DNA of 64,000 bases from Streptomyces cyanogenus (GTDB taxonomy: Bacteria > Actinomycetota > Actinomycetes > Streptomycetales > Streptomycetaceae), in assembly GCF_017526105.1 (NCBI RefSeq), contig NZ_CP071839.1, forward strand, positions 1,612,001-1,676,000, given 5' to 3'. Below, in pieces: positions 53,983 through 61,375 of this stretch. The notes beneath the pieces are model-generated. The model searched no databases, had not been told where the DNA came from, and was given only the letters and a program-made list of their open reading frames with translations. Position 1 is the first letter of the stretch; each line of letters opens with the position of its first letter. Position numbers and translations under genes: made by a program.

Positions 53983-54744
53983 TCAGCCGGCGCCGGCGTT
54001 GAGGAAGATGCCGCCGTCCACGACGAGGGTCTGACCGGTGATCCAGTCGGACTGCTCGGAGGTGAGGAACGCGGCGGCCCCGCCGATGTCGGAGGGCACA
54101 CCGAGCCGGCCGAGCGGGTAGGAGGCGGCCGCCTCCTCCTCCCGGCCCTCGTACAGGGCCTGCGCGAACTTGGTCTTGACCACGGCCGGGGCGATGGCGT
54201 TGACCCGTACCTTCGGCGCGAACTCGTGCGCCAGCTGCTGGGTCAGGTTGATCATCGCGGCCTTGCTGACGCCGTACGCGCCGATGAACGGCGAGGGTGC
54301 GAGGCCGGCGACCGAGGCGATGTTGACGATCGCGCCGCCGTTGTCCTTCTGCCAGGCGTGCCAGGTCTTCTGGGCGAAGCCGAGCGCGGAGATCACGTTG
54401 GTCTCGAAGACCTTGCGGGCGACGCCCAGGTCGAGGTCCGCGATCGGGCCGAACACCGGGTTGGTTCCCGCGTTGTTGACCAGGAAGTCGACCCGGCCGA
54501 AGGCCTCCATGGTGCGCTCGACGACCTCGGTCTGGTGGTCCAGGTCGTGCGCCTTGCCGGCGACGCCGATGACGCGCTCGGTGCCGAGCTGCTCGACGGC
54601 TTCCTTCAGGGCGTCCTCGCCCCGGCCGGTGATGCACACGCGGTCGCCGCGGGCGACCAGCGCCTCGGCGACGCCGTAGCCGATGCCGCGGCTGGCGCCG
54701 GTGACGATCGCGACCCTGCCGGACAGCTCCGGGAGTTCAGTCAT
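53983..54744 (-). CDS. SDR-family oxidoreductase
   Basis: 253 residues of classical SDR. NAD(P) loop TGASRGIGYGVAEAL near 16, NNAG, catalytic Ser in NIASVAGLAP, YGVSKAAM with Tyr and Lys, and C-terminal DWITGQTLVVDGG. It follows a FabG homologue in the same operon (22-bp gap), so it is probably a second ketoacyl or hydroxyacyl reductase of fatty acid or related metabolism. Confidence 0.93.
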   Translation of the reverse strand: MTELPELSGRVAIVTGASRGIGYGVAEALVARGDRVCITGRGEDALKEAVEQLGTERVIGVAGKAHDLDHQTEVVERTMEAFGRVDFLVNNAGTNPVFGPIADLDLGVARKVFETNVISALGFAQKTWHAWQKDNGGAIVNIASVAGLAPSPFIGAYGVSKAAMINLTQQLAHEFAPKVRVNAIAPAVVKTKFAQALYEGREEEAAASYPLGRLGVPSDIGGAAAFLTSEQSDWITGQTLVVDGGIFLNAGAG

Positions 54745-54766
54745 GTCCGTGTTACCTCTGAGTCCC

Positions 54767-55528
54767 TTAGTTGAGCGGTCCGCCGGCGACGTACAGCACC
54801 TGGCCGGAGACGAAGCCGGCCGCCTCGCCGGTGAAGAAAGCGACGGCGTTGGCGATGTCCTCGGGCTCGCCGACGCGCTGCACCGGGATCTGGGTGGCGG
54901 CGGCCTTCTTGAAGTCCTCGAAGCCCATGCCGACGCGGTCGGCGGTGGCCTTGGTCATCTCGGTGGCGATGAAGCCGGGGGCGACCGCGTTGGCCGTGAT
55001 GCCGAACTTGCCCAGCTCGATGGCGAGGGTCTTGGTGAAGCCCTGGAGACCGGCCTTGGCGGCGGAGTAGTTGGCCTGGCCGCGGTTGCCGAGAGCCGAG
55101 GAGGAGGAGAGGTTGACCACCCGGCCGAAGCCCGCGTCCACCATGTGCTTCTGCACGGCCTTGGTCATCAGGAACGAGCCGCGCAGGTGCACGTTCATGA
55201 CGGTGTCCCAGTCGGAGACGCTCATCTTGAACAGCAGGTTGTCGCGCAGCACGCCGGCGTTGTTGACGAGGATCGTCGGGGCGCCCAGCTCCTCGACGAT
55301 CCGGGCGACGGCGGCCTCGACCTGCGCCTCGTCGGAGACGTCCGCGCCGATCGCGACGGCCTTGCCGCCGGCCGCGGTGATCTTCTCGACGGTGTCCTTG
55401 CAGGCGGCCTCGTCCAGGTCGATCACGGCGACCGCGCGGCCTTCGGCAGCCAGTCGTACTGCGGTGGCGGCGCCGATACCGCGCGCCGCGCCGGTGACGA
55501 CCGCGACCCGCTGTTCAGTGGTGGACAT
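54767..55528 (-). CDS. fabG: 3-oxoacyl-ACP reductase (FabG-type)
   Basis: 253 residues. TGAARGIGAATAVRLA at the N-terminus, NNAGVLRDN, LSSSSALGNRGQANYSAAKAG with the catalytic Ser, Tyr and Lys, then FVSGQVLYVAGGPLN. The LGNRGQANY signature is typical of FabG acting on ACP thioesters. GAGGAG precedes the ATG. It is the first gene of the operon, under a near-consensus promoter with an unusual leader. Confidence 0.93.
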   Translation of the reverse strand: MSTTEQRVAVVTGAARGIGAATAVRLAAEGRAVAVIDLDEAACKDTVEKITAAGGKAVAIGADVSDEAQVEAAVARIVEELGAPTILVNNAGVLRDNLLFKMSVSDWDTVMNVHLRGSFLMTKAVQKHMVDAGFGRVVNLSSSSALGNRGQANYSAAKAGLQGFTKTLAIELGKFGITANAVAPGFIATEMTKATADRVGMGFEDFKKAAATQIPVQRVGEPEDIANAVAFFTGEAAGFVSGQVLYVAGGPLN

Positions 55529-55545
55529 TGGTGCTTCTCCTCGCC

Positions 55546-55571
55546 CTTGAGAGAACCTCTTGAGAGAACCT
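55546..55571. repeat. 13-bp direct repeat in fabG leader
   Basis: CTTGAGAGAACCT occurs twice in perfect tandem (55546-55558, 55559-55571), just upstream of the fabG ribosome-binding site. Confidence 0.9.
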
Positions 55572-55574
55572 GTC

Positions 55575-55593
55575 GGGGCCCGGAGAGGGCCCC
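55575..55593 (-). promoter_or_regulatory. Leader hairpin of fabG
   Basis: GGGGCCC-GGAGA-GGGCCCC, a perfect 7-bp stem inside the predicted leader RNA. It could slow transcription or fold over the tandem 13-mers. Confidence 0.45.
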
Positions 55594-55603
55594 TGGTGCG
55601 GTG

Positions 55604-55613
55604 AGCGACCGCT
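55604..55613. promoter_or_regulatory. Candidate operator downstream of fabG transcription start
   Basis: AGCG-AC-CGCT, a short palindrome placed about 14-24 nt after the predicted start. The position and style suit a TetR-type repressor of fatty-acid genes; the owner is unknown. Confidence 0.35.
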
Positions 55614-55633
55614 TAGTACCTTCAGCACCCGTG

Positions 55634-55662
55634 ACGCTAGAAGCCCTGGCACCCGGTGTCAA
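55634..55662 (-). promoter_or_regulatory. Promoter of fabG-SDR operon
   Basis: On the reverse strand TTGACA (55657-55662), 17-bp spacer, TAGCGT (55634-55639). Near-consensus. Transcription would start near 55627, leaving a leader of about 100 nt. Confidence 0.75.
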
Positions 55663-55687
55663 CGGCACACCCGGCCGGTGTGATCCA

Positions 55688-56137
55688 TTACCTCACCAGG
55701 AGGTCGAGCAACCGCTCCGTCTCGGCGGCCGGGTCGGCGGTCAGGCCGGTGTGCACGGGACCGGGCTGGACCACCGTGGAGCGCGGCGCGACCAGCCAGC
55801 GGTAGCGCCGCCCCGCATCGTCGCCGGCCGCCTGCCCGGCCTGCTCGCCGCCCGCGCAGTGCCGCTCGATCGCGCCGAGCGCGGCACGCACCCCGGCCAC
55901 GTCGGCGGCCGGGTCCAGCGCGAGCAGCCGGGCCTCGTCCAGGTGGGTGAGGGCGCCGACGTAGCCCCGGGCGCGGCAGTACACGACCACGCCCGCGTTG
56001 ATGCACTCCCCGCGCTCCACCCGGGGTACGACCCGCAGCAGGGCGTACTCGAACACGTCCCGGTCGCCGCCCTGGCCCGCCCGGGTGATGTGCCGCTCGG
56101 TCACATGACCGGCCATGTGGATGTGGCGCTCGCTCAC
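55688..56137 (-). CDS. DUF3037 family protein
   Basis: 149 residues. The conserved start of the domain is FEYALLRVVPRVERGECINAG with a following VVVYCRARGYVG; the rest is helical. Function unknown. It is regularly found next to a HipA-like kinase gene, as here. GTG 56137 lies 4 nt after AGGAGG, which is inside a duplicated 23-bp piece. Confidence 0.88.
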   Translation of the reverse strand: MSERHIHMAGHVTERHITRAGQGGDRDVFEYALLRVVPRVERGECINAGVVVYCRARGYVGALTHLDEARLLALDPAADVAGVRAALGAIERHCAGGEQAGQAAGDDAGRRYRWLVAPRSTVVQPGPVHTGLTADPAAETERLLDLLVR

Positions 56138-56187
56138 TTGCCCTCCTGGAACCGCTCGCCGAACCGCTCGCTCACTTGCCCTCCTGG
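56127..56187. repeat. 23-bp direct repeat at kinase/DUF3037 junction
   Basis: CGCTCGCTCACTTGCCCTCC (first 20 bp) occurs at 56127 and again at 56165, offset 38 bp. Each copy contains the tail of the kinase gene, its stop and the AGGAGG site. The duplication has parted what was probably a 4-nt gene overlap. Confidence 0.9.
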
Positions 56188-56960
56188 GTTCCGGAACCGT
56201 TGCCGGTGCCGATGCCGGTGATCCGCTCGGCGATGACGGCCGCGCGTGCGAGCAGCGGCCGTGCGTAGGCCCGGCGTAGCTCGTCGGCGGTGTCGAAGCC
56301 GGGCTCGTCGGCGAGCCAGGCCTCGGGGATCTCGGCGGTGACCTCGGCGAGCAGGTCCTCGGTGACCCGGGGTGCCAGCTCGGCCGCGGCGGCGGGCACG
56401 TCCGGGGAGAAGCGGGCGAGGGCGTGGTCGGAGGCGTCGTAGGGACGCGCGGCCGAGCCGGCGGCGGCGGGCCAGTTGTGGTGCCAGATCATGGTGGCGC
56501 CGTGGTCGATGAGCCACAGCTCGCCCTGGTGCACCAGCAGGTTGGGGTTGCGCCAGGAGCGGTCGACGTTGTTGATCAGTGCGTCGAACCAGACGATCCG
56601 GCCGGCCTCCGCCGCGCTCACCGGGAAGGCGAGCGGGTCGTAGCCGAGGGCGCCGGACAGGAAGTCCATGCCGAGGTTGGTGCCGCCGCTGGCCCGCAGC
56701 AGGTCCTGCACCTGCTGCTCGGGCTCGCCCAGCCCGAGGACGGGGTCCAGCCGCATGGTGACCAGCCGGGGCACGCGCAGTCCGAGGCGCCGGGCGAGTT
56801 CGCCGCACACCACCTCGGCGACCAGGGTCTTGCGGCCCTGTCCGGCGCCGGTGAACTTCATGACGTAGGTCCCGAAGTCGTCGGCCTCGACGAGGCCCGG
56901 CAGCGAGCCCCCCTCACGCAGTGGCGTGATGTAGCGGGTCGCGGTGACCTCTTTCAGCAT
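56172..56960 (-). CDS. HipA-like kinase-fold protein
   Basis: 262 residues. Kinase-like features of the HipA group: YVMKFTGAGQGRK with the ATP-binding Lys, NNVDRSWRNPNLLVHQG as catalytic loop (Asp then Asn), LWLIDHGATMIWH as the metal-binding DxG-like motif. It is shorter than the toxin HipA and has no HipB antitoxin gene beside it; the partner is the DUF3037 gene. GGAAGA precedes ATG 56960. Confidence 0.88.
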   Translation of the reverse strand: MLKEVTATRYITPLREGGSLPGLVEADDFGTYVMKFTGAGQGRKTLVAEVVCGELARRLGLRVPRLVTMRLDPVLGLGEPEQQVQDLLRASGGTNLGMDFLSGALGYDPLAFPVSAAEAGRIVWFDALINNVDRSWRNPNLLVHQGELWLIDHGATMIWHHNWPAAAGSAARPYDASDHALARFSPDVPAAAAELAPRVTEDLLAEVTAEIPEAWLADEPGFDTADELRRAYARPLLARAAVIAERITGIGTGNGSGTQEGK

Positions 56961-57402
56961 TCTTCCGGGCCGTCCATCTCTTCAGCCTTGCACATGCAAG
57001 ATCGATCCCGACGGGGCGCAGCAGCAGGACTCACCCGTCAACGGCCCTGTCGGTCTCCGGGGAGCGGACCGTCCCTGGCCGTCCGCCCCTTGGTTCCGGC
57101 CTCGGGCATGAAGTGAGCATAGTAACCGAGGGTGATCACTGGTGACGAGTACCGAGCCGACGCGCCAAGGGGTGGCGCGGCACGTGGGAGCCGTCCTCCG
57201 GGGCCGCCGCCCACCGCCGCGGGGTCCGCACGACCGTCTCGCCCGGGCCGGGCCGGGGGGGGACGGCCGCGCGGGACGTTTGCGAGGCGGCGGCACCCTT
57301 CGGCGGCGCAGGTGCGGCTGACGGTCCCGGTCCCGGCTGTCCCCTCGGCCCCGTGGAAGACGTGACCCGGTGATCCGACCGCACCGGGGCCCGCCGCCCG
57401 GC
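56961..57402. other. Gap holding palindrome and integrase remnant
   Basis: 442 bp without an intact gene. CTTGCA-CA-TGCAAG (56987-57000) is a small inverted repeat 27 bp above the kinase start. 57038-57148 is an integrase tail. 57149-57402 shows nothing that I can support. Confidence 0.6.
57038..57148 (-). pseudogene. C-terminal remnant of tyrosine integrase
   Basis: The last 36 codons read SSPVITLGYYAHFMPEAG followed by TKGRTARDGPL and a stop. The YYAHFMPEAG stretch, with the nucleophile Tyr, is the usual end of actinobacterial phage/ICE integrases (after the LGHSS box). The rest of the gene is gone; the frame before SSP shows no similarity. It marks an old integration or deletion at the edge of the 57-64 kb cluster. 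Confidence 0.75.
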
Positions 57403-57681
57403 TCACTGCGGCAGAGGGCGGACGCGCAGTGCGCGGCATGCCGGACCGGAGGTCTGGGTGCCGTCGTCGGTCAGGTCGAAGGCCGAGTGGTGCAGGGGGC
57501 ACACCAGGCGGGTCGCCGCGGCGTTCACGTGGGCGTGCCGCAGCAGGCCGCCCCGGTGCGGGCAGCGCGCGTCGACGAGGACGCCGTCCCGGCCATCGGG
57601 GCCCTGCCACTCCACGGCCACCGTGTCGGCGTCCACCTGGCGCAGCCGGGGCCGCCCGGCCGCCCTCTCCGAGCCGCTCAC
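57403..57681 (-). CDS. Small Rieske [2Fe-2S] ferredoxin
   Basis: 92 residues. Both Rieske halves are there: CPHRGG (Cys 40, His 42) and CPLHHSAF (Cys 61, His 64), spaced 18 residues. No membrane helix, so it is a soluble electron carrier. GTG 57681 overlaps the stop of the diiron-oxidase gene by 4 nt. It is last in the aminotransferase operon and probably feeds electrons to that oxidase. Confidence 0.92.
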   Translation of the reverse strand: MSGSERAAGRPRLRQVDADTVAVEWQGPDGRDGVLVDARCPHRGGLLRHAHVNAAATRLVCPLHHSAFDLTDDGTQTSGPACRALRVRPLPQ

Positions 57682-58541
57682 CGGCCGGCCTCGGCGCGGG
57701 CCCGGCTCACTGCCGCCTCGGTGGCGCGGGCGATGGTCGCACTGGTCAGTTCGATCCCGGCCCAGACCCTGTCCAGGTCCGCGCCGTGCTCCCGGTCCCA
57801 GGCGCGCAGCGCGGTCAGCATCTCGCGGCTGTGGAACGCGTCGATGTGCAGGTGCTCCTCGTAGTACTGGCCGTTGGCGATGCCCAATCGGGCGCAGGCC
57901 GCGGCGTAGCAGCGGAAGCCGTAGAGCACGCTGGACTCGAAGTAGGCGTAGGCGCCGAGGAAATAGTCGGGGGTGGGCGCCCGGGAGGCCAGCCAGTGGA
58001 AGAGGTTGACGTAGGCGAGCGTCTCCTCGCAGGCCCTGGCGGCGTGGTGGAAGGGGTCGGTGGACAGTCCCAGCTCCACCATCAGCCGCTCGTACAGCCG
58101 GGCGTGCTCCTGCGCCTCGTTGCCGCACCCGAACTCGTCGATGAGCACCCGCATCACCGCCATGCGGGCCCGGGGCGTCAGCCGCGGCAGCACGCCCAGG
58201 TGCGACTGCGACTCCACCAGCCCGTCCACGGCGAACTGCCCGGCGACACAGGTGAACTCGGCCGCCGTCGCGTGCTCGGCCAGGTACCGCTCGCTGGGCG
58301 AGGGATCGTTCTCCTCGCCGCGCAGGCGCTGCTCCAGTGCGTCGAGGAGGTCGTCCAGCGAGCCGAAGGCGGGCGCCGCGTCCGCCAGCGCGTCCGCCTC
58401 GGCGCGCGGCCAAGCCGCCTCCAGCGCGAGCAGTTCGGCATACCCCGCGGCGTCGGGGACGGTGCGGTTGTGCCAGTACAGCCGTTGTTGCACGGTGGCC
58501 GACCGCGGCAGCGCGGGGGCCCCGCCCGTCCTCGCGATCAC
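57678..58541 (-). CDS. Heme-oxygenase-like diiron oxidase (HDO)
   Basis: 287 residues, all helical, of the iron-containing redox enzyme family (relatives: UndA, SznF, BesC, CADD). Family pieces with probable iron ligands: HATAAEFTCVAGQFAVDG near 95, VLIDEFGCGNEAQEHARLY near 137-148, and HLHIDAFHSREM near 228-240. Such enzymes use O2 for fragmentation, N-oxidation or decarboxylation of amino or fatty acids. GTG 58541 overlaps the aldolase stop (GTGA). The coupled Rieske protein suggests its reductant. Confidence 0.9.
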   Translation of the reverse strand: MIARTGGAPALPRSATVQQRLYWHNRTVPDAAGYAELLALEAAWPRAEADALADAAPAFGSLDDLLDALEQRLRGEENDPSPSERYLAEHATAAEFTCVAGQFAVDGLVESQSHLGVLPRLTPRARMAVMRVLIDEFGCGNEAQEHARLYERLMVELGLSTDPFHHAARACEETLAYVNLFHWLASRAPTPDYFLGAYAYFESSVLYGFRCYAAACARLGIANGQYYEEHLHIDAFHSREMLTALRAWDREHGADLDRVWAGIELTSATIARATEAAVSRARAEAGR

Positions 58542-59461
58542 GGCGCCGCCTCCGCCGCCGCGGCGGCCGCGCGAGCGTCCTGGGCCGTGGTGTCCGTGCC
58601 GATGACGCCTCGCGCCACCAGGGCGCGTTTGACGTGCAGGTACCAGTCGTCGCGCAGGATGCCGTACGTCTCGCACGCCGCGTCGACCTCGGCCTGGAGC
58701 GCCGGCGTCGGGTCTCGCAGCAGTGCCGTGCACAGCGCCGGCTCCAGATTGGCCAGCGGGCCGATGAACCCTGCCACGCCGGGGACCTGGGACAGCAGGT
58801 TCTCCCAGCCCTCGAAGACCGGCACGCCCAGGCCGGCCGCCACCAACTGCCGGGTGAACGCCGGGTCGCCGCTGGACTCCTTCACCCCGATCACACCCGG
58901 GAGCCGGCAGACGCGTGCCAGCGTCCCGGCCTCGATGCGGTTCCCGGACAGGGCCTCCTCGTTGTACACGACCACCGGCGACCCTGCGTCGAGCACCCGC
59001 TCATAGTGGGTGACGATGTCCTCCTGGCCGACACCCGCACCGAAGGGCGTGGTGACCGCCACCGCGTCGGCGCCCAGTTCGGCGGCGAGCCGGGTCCGGG
59101 CCACCACGGCGCCGGTGTCCGGCAGTTGGACGCCGGCGATGACCGGCAGGCCGCCGGCGCAGCGCACGGTGGCCGCCACCATGTCGCGCCACTGCGCCTC
59201 GGTCAGCAGCCAGCCCTCGCCCGAGCTGAGGGTCGGCATCAGAGCAGTCACCTCGGCGCGGACCGAGTCGACCAGCCGTGCCACGTCGTCCGCGCGGACC
59301 CGGCCCTGCCGGTCGAGCGGAGTGACCAGCGGCACGACCACGCCGGAGAGGGGGGCCGCGGTGTGCGGGCGGCCGGAGGCGGCGCGCGCCGCACCGGCCT
59401 CCAGGGCGACGCCGGTGCCCGGCCGCACCGGGGACGTCTGCGGGGTCTCAGCGTTCGTCAT
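58538..59461 (-). CDS. DHDPS/NAL-family aldolase
   Basis: 307 residues of TIM barrel. Schiff-base Lys 194 in GVKESSGD, Tyr 166 in VVVYNEEA. The loop that is GTTGE in dihydrodipicolinate synthase is LSSGEG here. A 35-residue N-terminal extension precedes the barrel. It would split or join a pyruvate or keto-acid unit; lysine synthesis is unlikely given the operon. ATG 59461 overlaps the stop of the PIN-like gene by 4 nt. Confidence 0.92.
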   Translation of the reverse strand: MTNAETPQTSPVRPGTGVALEAGAARAASGRPHTAAPLSGVVVPLVTPLDRQGRVRADDVARLVDSVRAEVTALMPTLSSGEGWLLTEAQWRDMVAATVRCAGGLPVIAGVQLPDTGAVVARTRLAAELGADAVAVTTPFGAGVGQEDIVTHYERVLDAGSPVVVYNEEALSGNRIEAGTLARVCRLPGVIGVKESSGDPAFTRQLVAAGLGVPVFEGWENLLSQVPGVAGFIGPLANLEPALCTALLRDPTPALQAEVDAACETYGILRDDWYLHVKRALVARGVIGTDTTAQDARAAAAAAEAAP

Positions 59462-60039
59462 GGTGCGTCCACATCGTCGTCGGGACAGGAAATGCGGTCC
59501 AGCGCGGCCAGGTCGACGCGCAGTGCCAGCGACTGGCGGTACAACTCCTCCAGCCGAGGAGGGAACGCCTCCTCCGGACCGTCCGGGGGCGCGCTCAGGA
59601 GCGCTCCGGCACCGGGACGTCGCCGCAGACGCGGCGACACGCTGTGCAGCCGGCCGCCCCGGTGCACGGCCGGAGCCAGCAGCAGAGCGTCGGCGATCGG
59701 CACGTCCCTGAGCGCGGCGGCCTCCAGCGCGGTGCGCACGTCGCCCCGCCGCAGGCCGAAGCGGGCGATCCGCAGTTCGCTGTGCAGGTTGTCCATGAAG
59801 GGGTAGTAGGCGTCCTGCACCGCGCGCGGCCGCCGCCAGATCAGGTCGTCGCACAGTCCCACCTGTTCCAGCGTCATGGCCAGCGGGCGGTGCGCCGCCA
59901 GTTGCCGGACGAAGAAGTTCTTGCAGGCGGTCCTGACCCTGTCGTCGGTGCTGTGCATGCCCATGAACAGCGAAGCATCGATGAGCGTCCCGAGGCCCGG
60001 GACGGCCCCCGGGAGCGGGGCGCCCGCCTCACCGCTCAT
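59458..60039 (-). CDS. PIN-like uncharacterised protein
   Basis: 193 residues. [14 protein letters not shown] near residue 20 starts like a PIN fold, with the first acidic residue, then [15 protein letters not shown] relate it with caution to DUF6190. No enzyme activity is known; an operon position between two metabolic genes is odd for a nuclease. It overlaps the aminotransferase gene by 11 nt and the aldolase gene by 4. Confidence 0.6.
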   Translation of the reverse strand: MSGEAGAPLPGAVPGLGTLIDASLFMGMHSTDDRVRTACKNFFVRQLAAHRPLAMTLEQVGLCDDLIWRRPRAVQDAYYPFMDNLHSELRIARFGLRRGDVRTALEAAALRDVPIADALLLAPAVHRGGRLHSVSPRLRRRPGAGALLSAPPDGPEEAFPPRLEELYRQSLALRVDLAALDRISCPDDDVDAP

Positions 60040-61195
60040 GGGAGGCGGAGCCCAGGGTCTCGCGGATGACCCGTACGGCGGCCGCGAACTGCTCGGGCGG
60101 GCGCGCCAGCGCGATCCTCACGTAGCGCTCACCCCGCCCCGGGTTGTCCCAGTAGAAGTAGTTCCCCGGCAGCACATAGACCTCGGCCTGGAGAAGCCGC
60201 GCGTGGACGTCCTTCGCGGTGAGGCCGGAGGGCAGGATGCGCAGCCAGGCGACGCTGGTGTCCACCCGCGCGTCCAGCAGTTCCAGGACCGAGCCGGGCA
60301 GTTCGCGCCGCAGCGTGGCCCGGTTGGTGTCGATCACCTCGCGCACCGAGGCGAAGGAGTCCGCGACGGAGTCCTCGACGTAGTGGGTGAGGAAGTTCAG
60401 CACGAACGGGGAGACGTTGAGCAGCACGGAGGTGTGCAGGTTGTACACCTCCTCGTAGATGTCCGCGCTCGCTGTCAGCAGGGCGCACTTGGCGTCCTGG
60501 ACCGGCCACGTCTTCCCCGTGTCCTCGATGGCGAGGTAGCTGGCGCCGGACTCCTCCAGCATCCGGTACACGTCGGGGCGCTGGGCCAGGCCGTTGTGCA
60601 GGGCGAAGGAGGCGAAGCAGAAGTCCAGTACGAGCAGCTTGCGCTGGTCGCGGCAGAACCTCAGGACCTCCTCGAACCCCCGGCCGCCGTCGGTGAACAG
60701 CGTGAAGCCGGTGGGGTTGTTGGGGTCGACCAGGTACAGCGCGTCCGTCCGGACCAGGCGGGTCAGCTCCGTGTACACGGTGTCCGGGTCCGCCAGCGCT
60801 TCCTCGGGCAGGGCGGCGGGCGGCGTCCCCAGGTACTTGAGGAGGTCCACCAGGTTGTCGAAGCAGGGTTCCACCAGGGAGACGGTGTAGTCGTGCCGGC
60901 GCAGGTACATCGCCGCGACCATGGTGGAGACGCTGGCCGCATACGACAGCAGGGTGCGGCCCAGGCCGGGCGCGGTCGTCTGGCCGTGCAAGCGGAAGAA
61001 CGCCTCGGTGAACTGCCGCTCGAAATGCGCCTGCTGCCGTTCCTCCGACTCGTACCACAGCGCGGGCAGCCGGGAGACGATCTTGTCCTGGCTGCCGGAC
61101 TGCCGCTGATGCGTATGCGCGTCGGCCAGGTTGTACCGAGTGCGCAGTGCCTTGATCTCGTGCTGGGTGAGGTCGATCAAATCCTGGGCTGACAT
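60029..61195 (-). CDS. Fold-type I PLP aminotransferase
   Basis: 388 residues. PNNPTG at 158-163, VLDFCFASF with the pyridine-N Asp, PLP Lys 228 in [10 protein letters not shown], and ALARPPEQF at the end. Class I/II family. It would interconvert an amino acid and keto acid or perform beta/gamma chemistry. GAGGAG lies 8 nt before ATG 61195. First gene of the leftward operon. Confidence 0.92.
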   Translation of the reverse strand: MSAQDLIDLTQHEIKALRTRYNLADAHTHQRQSGSQDKIVSRLPALWYESEERQQAHFERQFTEAFFRLHGQTTAPGLGRTLLSYAASVSTMVAAMYLRRHDYTVSLVEPCFDNLVDLLKYLGTPPAALPEEALADPDTVYTELTRLVRTDALYLVDPNNPTGFTLFTDGGRGFEEVLRFCRDQRKLLVLDFCFASFALHNGLAQRPDVYRMLEESGASYLAIEDTGKTWPVQDAKCALLTASADIYEEVYNLHTSVLLNVSPFVLNFLTHYVEDSVADSFASVREVIDTNRATLRRELPGSVLELLDARVDTSVAWLRILPSGLTAKDVHARLLQAEVYVLPGNYFYWDNPGRGERYVRIALARPPEQFAAAVRVIRETLGSASHER

Positions 61196-61286
61196 ATCCG
61201 CTCCTCGCACAGGACGGCATTCGTATGCTGATGACGCTGATGACGCCTGGAATGGTAGGGAGCGCGAGCGGCCGGGACCACGCCAG

Positions 61287-61315
61287 AAATGATGAGGAAC
61301 CATTGGCGGAGTCAA
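61287..61315 (-). promoter_or_regulatory. Promoter of aminotransferase operon
   Basis: On the reverse strand TTGACT (61310-61315), 17-bp spacer, TCATTT (61287-61292). The start would be near 61280, with a leader of about 85 nt. Confidence 0.55.
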
Positions 61316-61364
61316 ACGGCGGACTATCCGAAAGTACGCTGGTGGAATAGCTTATTCCGCCAAT
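61302..61364. promoter_or_regulatory. Inverted repeats in divergent promoter
   Basis: ATTGGCGGA (61302-61310) and TCCGCCAAT (61356-61364) are exact inverted repeats 45 bp apart. The right one belongs to a local 23-bp near-palindrome (61340-61362, GGAATA-GCT-TATTCC core, one mismatch in the outer arms). The left overlaps the spacer and -35 of the leftward promoter; the right abuts the -10 TAACCT (61364-61369) of the rightward gene. A looping or cooperative regulator would control both. Confidence 0.6.
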
Positions 61365-61375
61365 AACCTGCCCGC

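Noticed and set aside
56172..56960. Classical HipBA toxin-antitoxin locus
   Set aside because: No HTH antitoxin gene lies beside it and the kinase lacks the N-terminal subdomain; the neighbour is DUF3037.
57149..57402. Remaining integrase body upstream of the tail
   Set aside because: No core-binding or catalytic-domain motif can be read in any frame; only the last 36 codons are convincing.
58538..59461. Lysine-pathway dapA
   Set aside because: The substrate loop differs (LSSGEG rather than GTTGE), there is an N-terminal extension, and the operon partners are not lysine genes.
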